Source: JAAERC01 sp032123495 (lineage in GTDB: Bacteria; Zixibacteria; MSB-5A5; GN15; PGXB01). Taken from it: a stretch of 7,433 bases of DNA. Positions 5,893 to 7,433 of the stretch are shown here, one piece after another. Made by a program: the position numbers and the translations under genes. Within the stretch, counting starts at the first letter, position 1. Each line of letters begins with the position of its first letter. The notes beneath the pieces are model-generated. The model worked only from the letters and a program-made list of their open reading frames with translations. It was not told the origin of the DNA and did no database searches. Location: positions 1-7,433 of the forward strand of contig JAQBFG010000016.1 in the NCBI GenBank assembly GCA_032123495.1. The letters run 5' to 3'.

Positions 5893-6828
5893 ATGGATGA
5901 ATATTTACGACTGGAAAATATCTGCAAATCTTATGAATCTAAAAAAGCTGTTGATAATCTCTCTCTTTCTGTCCCCCAAGGATCAATCTACGGAATAATC
6001 GGACCCAACGGCGCTGGCAAAACAACCACAATTCGAATGGTAATGAATATTATCGCCCCTGATTCAGGGGAAGTATTGATCAAGGGTTCCAAGGCAAAAG
6101 ATGATTTCAGAAATAGGGTCGGTTATCTTCCCGAGGAACGGGGACTTTACAAACAAATGACTCTAAAAGAAATAATAAGGTTTCTTGCAGAGGTCAAGGG
6201 TCTCCCGGTTAAAAAAACTGATCAATTAATGGATGGCTGGCTTGAGAAGATGTCACTGATTGATTATAAGGAGAAAAAAGTCGAAGAACTCTCCAAGGGA
6301 ATGCAGCAAAAACTTCAATTTATCACAACTTTGATTCATCAGCCGGATCTGATTATTCTTGATGAGCTTTTCTCCGGTCTTGACCCGCTCAATATTGAGC
6401 TTATAAAAAATGTCTTGATGGAAGAAAAACGTCGCGGAACAACGATTCTTTTTTCCACTCATGTTATGGAACAGGCCGAAAAACTGTGCGATTACATCTG
6501 TATGATAAACGGCGGGCAGAAGGTACTCGATGGTCGGTTATCCGACGTAAAATCGAAATTCGGGACCAATTCGATTCAAATTAATATGGATGGTGACGGC
6601 GGTTTCATTCAGAACCTTCCCGGTGTCGAGAAAGTAAGTGAATTTAACAACTATATCGAATTACAACTTTCTGCCGAGGCCGACAGTCAGGCAATTCTGA
6701 AAACCGTTTCGGAAAAGATGACCATTCATCGCTTTGAGATAATGGAGCCGTCATTATACGATATTTTCATAAATATGGGCGGCGTCAAACCTTCCGATCT
6801 CAACAAGGAAGGAGAAGCCGATGTCTAA
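5893..6828 (+). CDS. ABC transporter ATP-binding protein, NatA/YhaQ type
   Basis: This 311-residue cytoplasmic ATPase powers an ABC-2 exporter. The nucleotide-binding domain (about 5-215) has Walker A GPNGAGKTT (37-45), the NatA-type Q-loop region GYLPEERGLY (77-86), the signature LSKGMQQK (133-140, the NatA variant of LSGGQ), Walker B LIILDE (153-158), D-loop SGLD (161-164) and the switch histidine H190 in STH. The C-terminal region (about 226-300), ending in 'MEPSLYDIFINMGG', matches the DUF4162-like tail typical of this subfamily. One oddity: the residue after the catalytic Glu158 is Leu (DELF), where most relatives have Pro (DEPF). All catalytic residues are present, so activity is expected. 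The start has a good ribosome site (AGGAAGG). The stop overlaps the next gene by 8 nt, so the two subunits are translationally linked. The substrate is unknown; the first named NatAB pair exports sodium, but most relatives are uncharacterised. Confidence 0.95.
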   Translation: MDEYLRLENICKSYESKKAVDNLSLSVPQGSIYGIIGPNGAGKTTTIRMVMNIIAPDSGEVLIKGSKAKDDFRNRVGYLPEERGLYKQMTLKEIIRFLAEVKGLPVKKTDQLMDGWLEKMSLIDYKEKKVEELSKGMQQKLQFITTLIHQPDLIILDELFSGLDPLNIELIKNVLMEEKRRGTTILFSTHVMEQAEKLCDYICMINGGQKVLDGRLSDVKSKFGTNSIQINMDGDGGFIQNLPGVEKVSEFNNYIELQLSAEADSQAILKTVSEKMTIHRFEIMEPSLYDIFINMGGVKPSDLNKEGEADV

Positions 6829-7433
6829 GATGTGGGTAATAATAAAACGTGAGTACGCTCAGGTTGTCAAAAAGAAATCATTTATTGTCGGAATTTTACT
6901 TACTCCTCTTTTTATGGTAGCAATTACAGTATTGCCGGCTATGCTCGCCTCAAAACAGTCGGACGATACCCATGAGATGGCAATTATTGATTTGGATGAT
7001 AAAGGAGTGGGGGAGAAGTTTGCCGAATCTTTAAAACAATATACTCTGGATGATGATCGTCCCGCTTACGAAGTTACTGAGATTTACAATATCAATTCCG
7101 ATGACATTCAAAAATTGGCCGAGCAACGCTCTTTCTTGGATTCACTTGTAAGAGATAAGCAATTAAAAAGTTATCTTATCATCAACAATAAAGCCGAGGA
7201 AAATGATTCGATTGTCCTGGTCGCAAAATCATTCGGATTCAGAAACAATTCACGTTTCGAAAAAAGGCTGTCGGATATTCTATCAGGGATTAGATTGGAC
7301 AACACCGAGGTAAATTTAGAAGTTGATTCAATTCTGAATTTGACCAGAAGAATAGATCTTAGCCAGCAGGCTCCGGGTGGTATTGAGCGTGATTTCATAA
7401 CAATGTATATGGGTGGAATTATTTTTGTGATGA
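6821..7433 (+). CDS. ABC-2 family permease, NatB-like (C-terminal part cut by window edge)
   Basis: The frame is open from ATG 6821 to the right edge, 204 complete codons, with no stop. The final bases ATGA are not a stop in this frame. Full-length relatives are about 400 residues, so this is the N-terminal half. It begins 'MSKMWVIIKREYAQVVKKKS' and continues FIVGILLTPLFM, the typical start of NatB/COG1668 permeases: a cytoplasmic amphipathic segment and then the first membrane helix (about 23-45). Residues about 50-188 form a polar, charged extracytoplasmic domain, and a second hydrophobic segment begins near residue 194 at the edge. GGAAGGAG (6807-6814) lies 6 nt upstream, inside the ATPase gene, supporting this start; M4 at 6830 is the alternative. 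Together with the preceding ATPase it should form an exporter of unknown substrate. Confidence 0.92.
   Translation, partial: MSKMWVIIKREYAQVVKKKSFIVGILLTPLFMVAITVLPAMLASKQSDDTHEMAIIDLDDKGVGEKFAESLKQYTLDDDRPAYEVTEIYNINSDDIQKLAEQRSFLDSLVRDKQLKSYLIINNKAEENDSIVLVAKSFGFRNNSRFEKRLSDILSGIRLDNTEVNLEVDSILNLTRRIDLSQQAPGGIERDFITMYMGGIIFVM

Noticed and set aside
7171..7398. Minus-strand open frame opposite the NatB-like gene
   Set aside because: It is antisense to a permease frame that stays open for over 600 nt, has a strong ribosome site and overlaps its ATPase partner.
1..7433. tRNA, rRNA, CRISPR arrays, insertion sequences, riboswitches
   Set aside because: I saw no cloverleaf-like or rRNA-like segment, no regularly spaced repeats, no transposase or terminal repeats, and no intergenic region long enough for a typical riboswitch; the longest gap is 84 bases.

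Overview
The window reads as a densely packed, moderately AT-rich bacterial chromosome segment. The solute-binding protein carries a lipobox and the best promoters resemble the sigma-70 type consensus. I see no phage, transposon, CRISPR or RNA gene. The taxon cannot be fixed from sequence alone. From memory, relatives of the central cassette occur in Chloroflexota, Planctomycetota and uncultured FCB-type phyla such as Zixibacteria, so an uncultured member of one of those groups is my low-confidence guess.

Layout. (1) Positions 1-1973, minus strand: the start of a CUT1-type carbohydrate ABC importer operon. A lipoprotein solute-binding protein comes first, followed with an ATGA overlap by a MalF/UgpA-like permease that runs off the left edge. 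(2) Positions 1974-2057: a divergent intergenic region. Both flanking start codons sit about 6 nt after a plausible -10 element and neither has a Shine-Dalgarno sequence, which suggests leaderless transcripts in both directions. (3) Positions 2058-4998, plus strand: a tightly coupled five-gene cassette of unknown function. It alternates a protein with two terminal membrane helices around an alpha/beta domain (A1), a six-helix membrane protein (B1), another two-helix anchored domain protein (A2) and another six-helix protein (B2), and ends with a 39-residue two-CPKC zinc ribbon. Neighbours are 1 nt apart or overlap. (4) Positions 5057-5824: a DUF72 (YecE-family) protein. (5) Positions 5893-7433: a NatA-type ATPase and the N-terminal half of its NatB-type permease, an ABC-2 exporter pair cut by the right edge.

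The cassette at 2058-4998 is the most interesting part. Its A-B-A-B order, a shared NDWW motif in the two six-helix proteins, and the parallel helix-domain-helix layout of A1 and A2 suggest a membrane complex built from a duplicated two-gene module. No function can be assigned from sequence. The importer, DUF72 gene and exporter appear to be separate transcription units that are simply neighbours.
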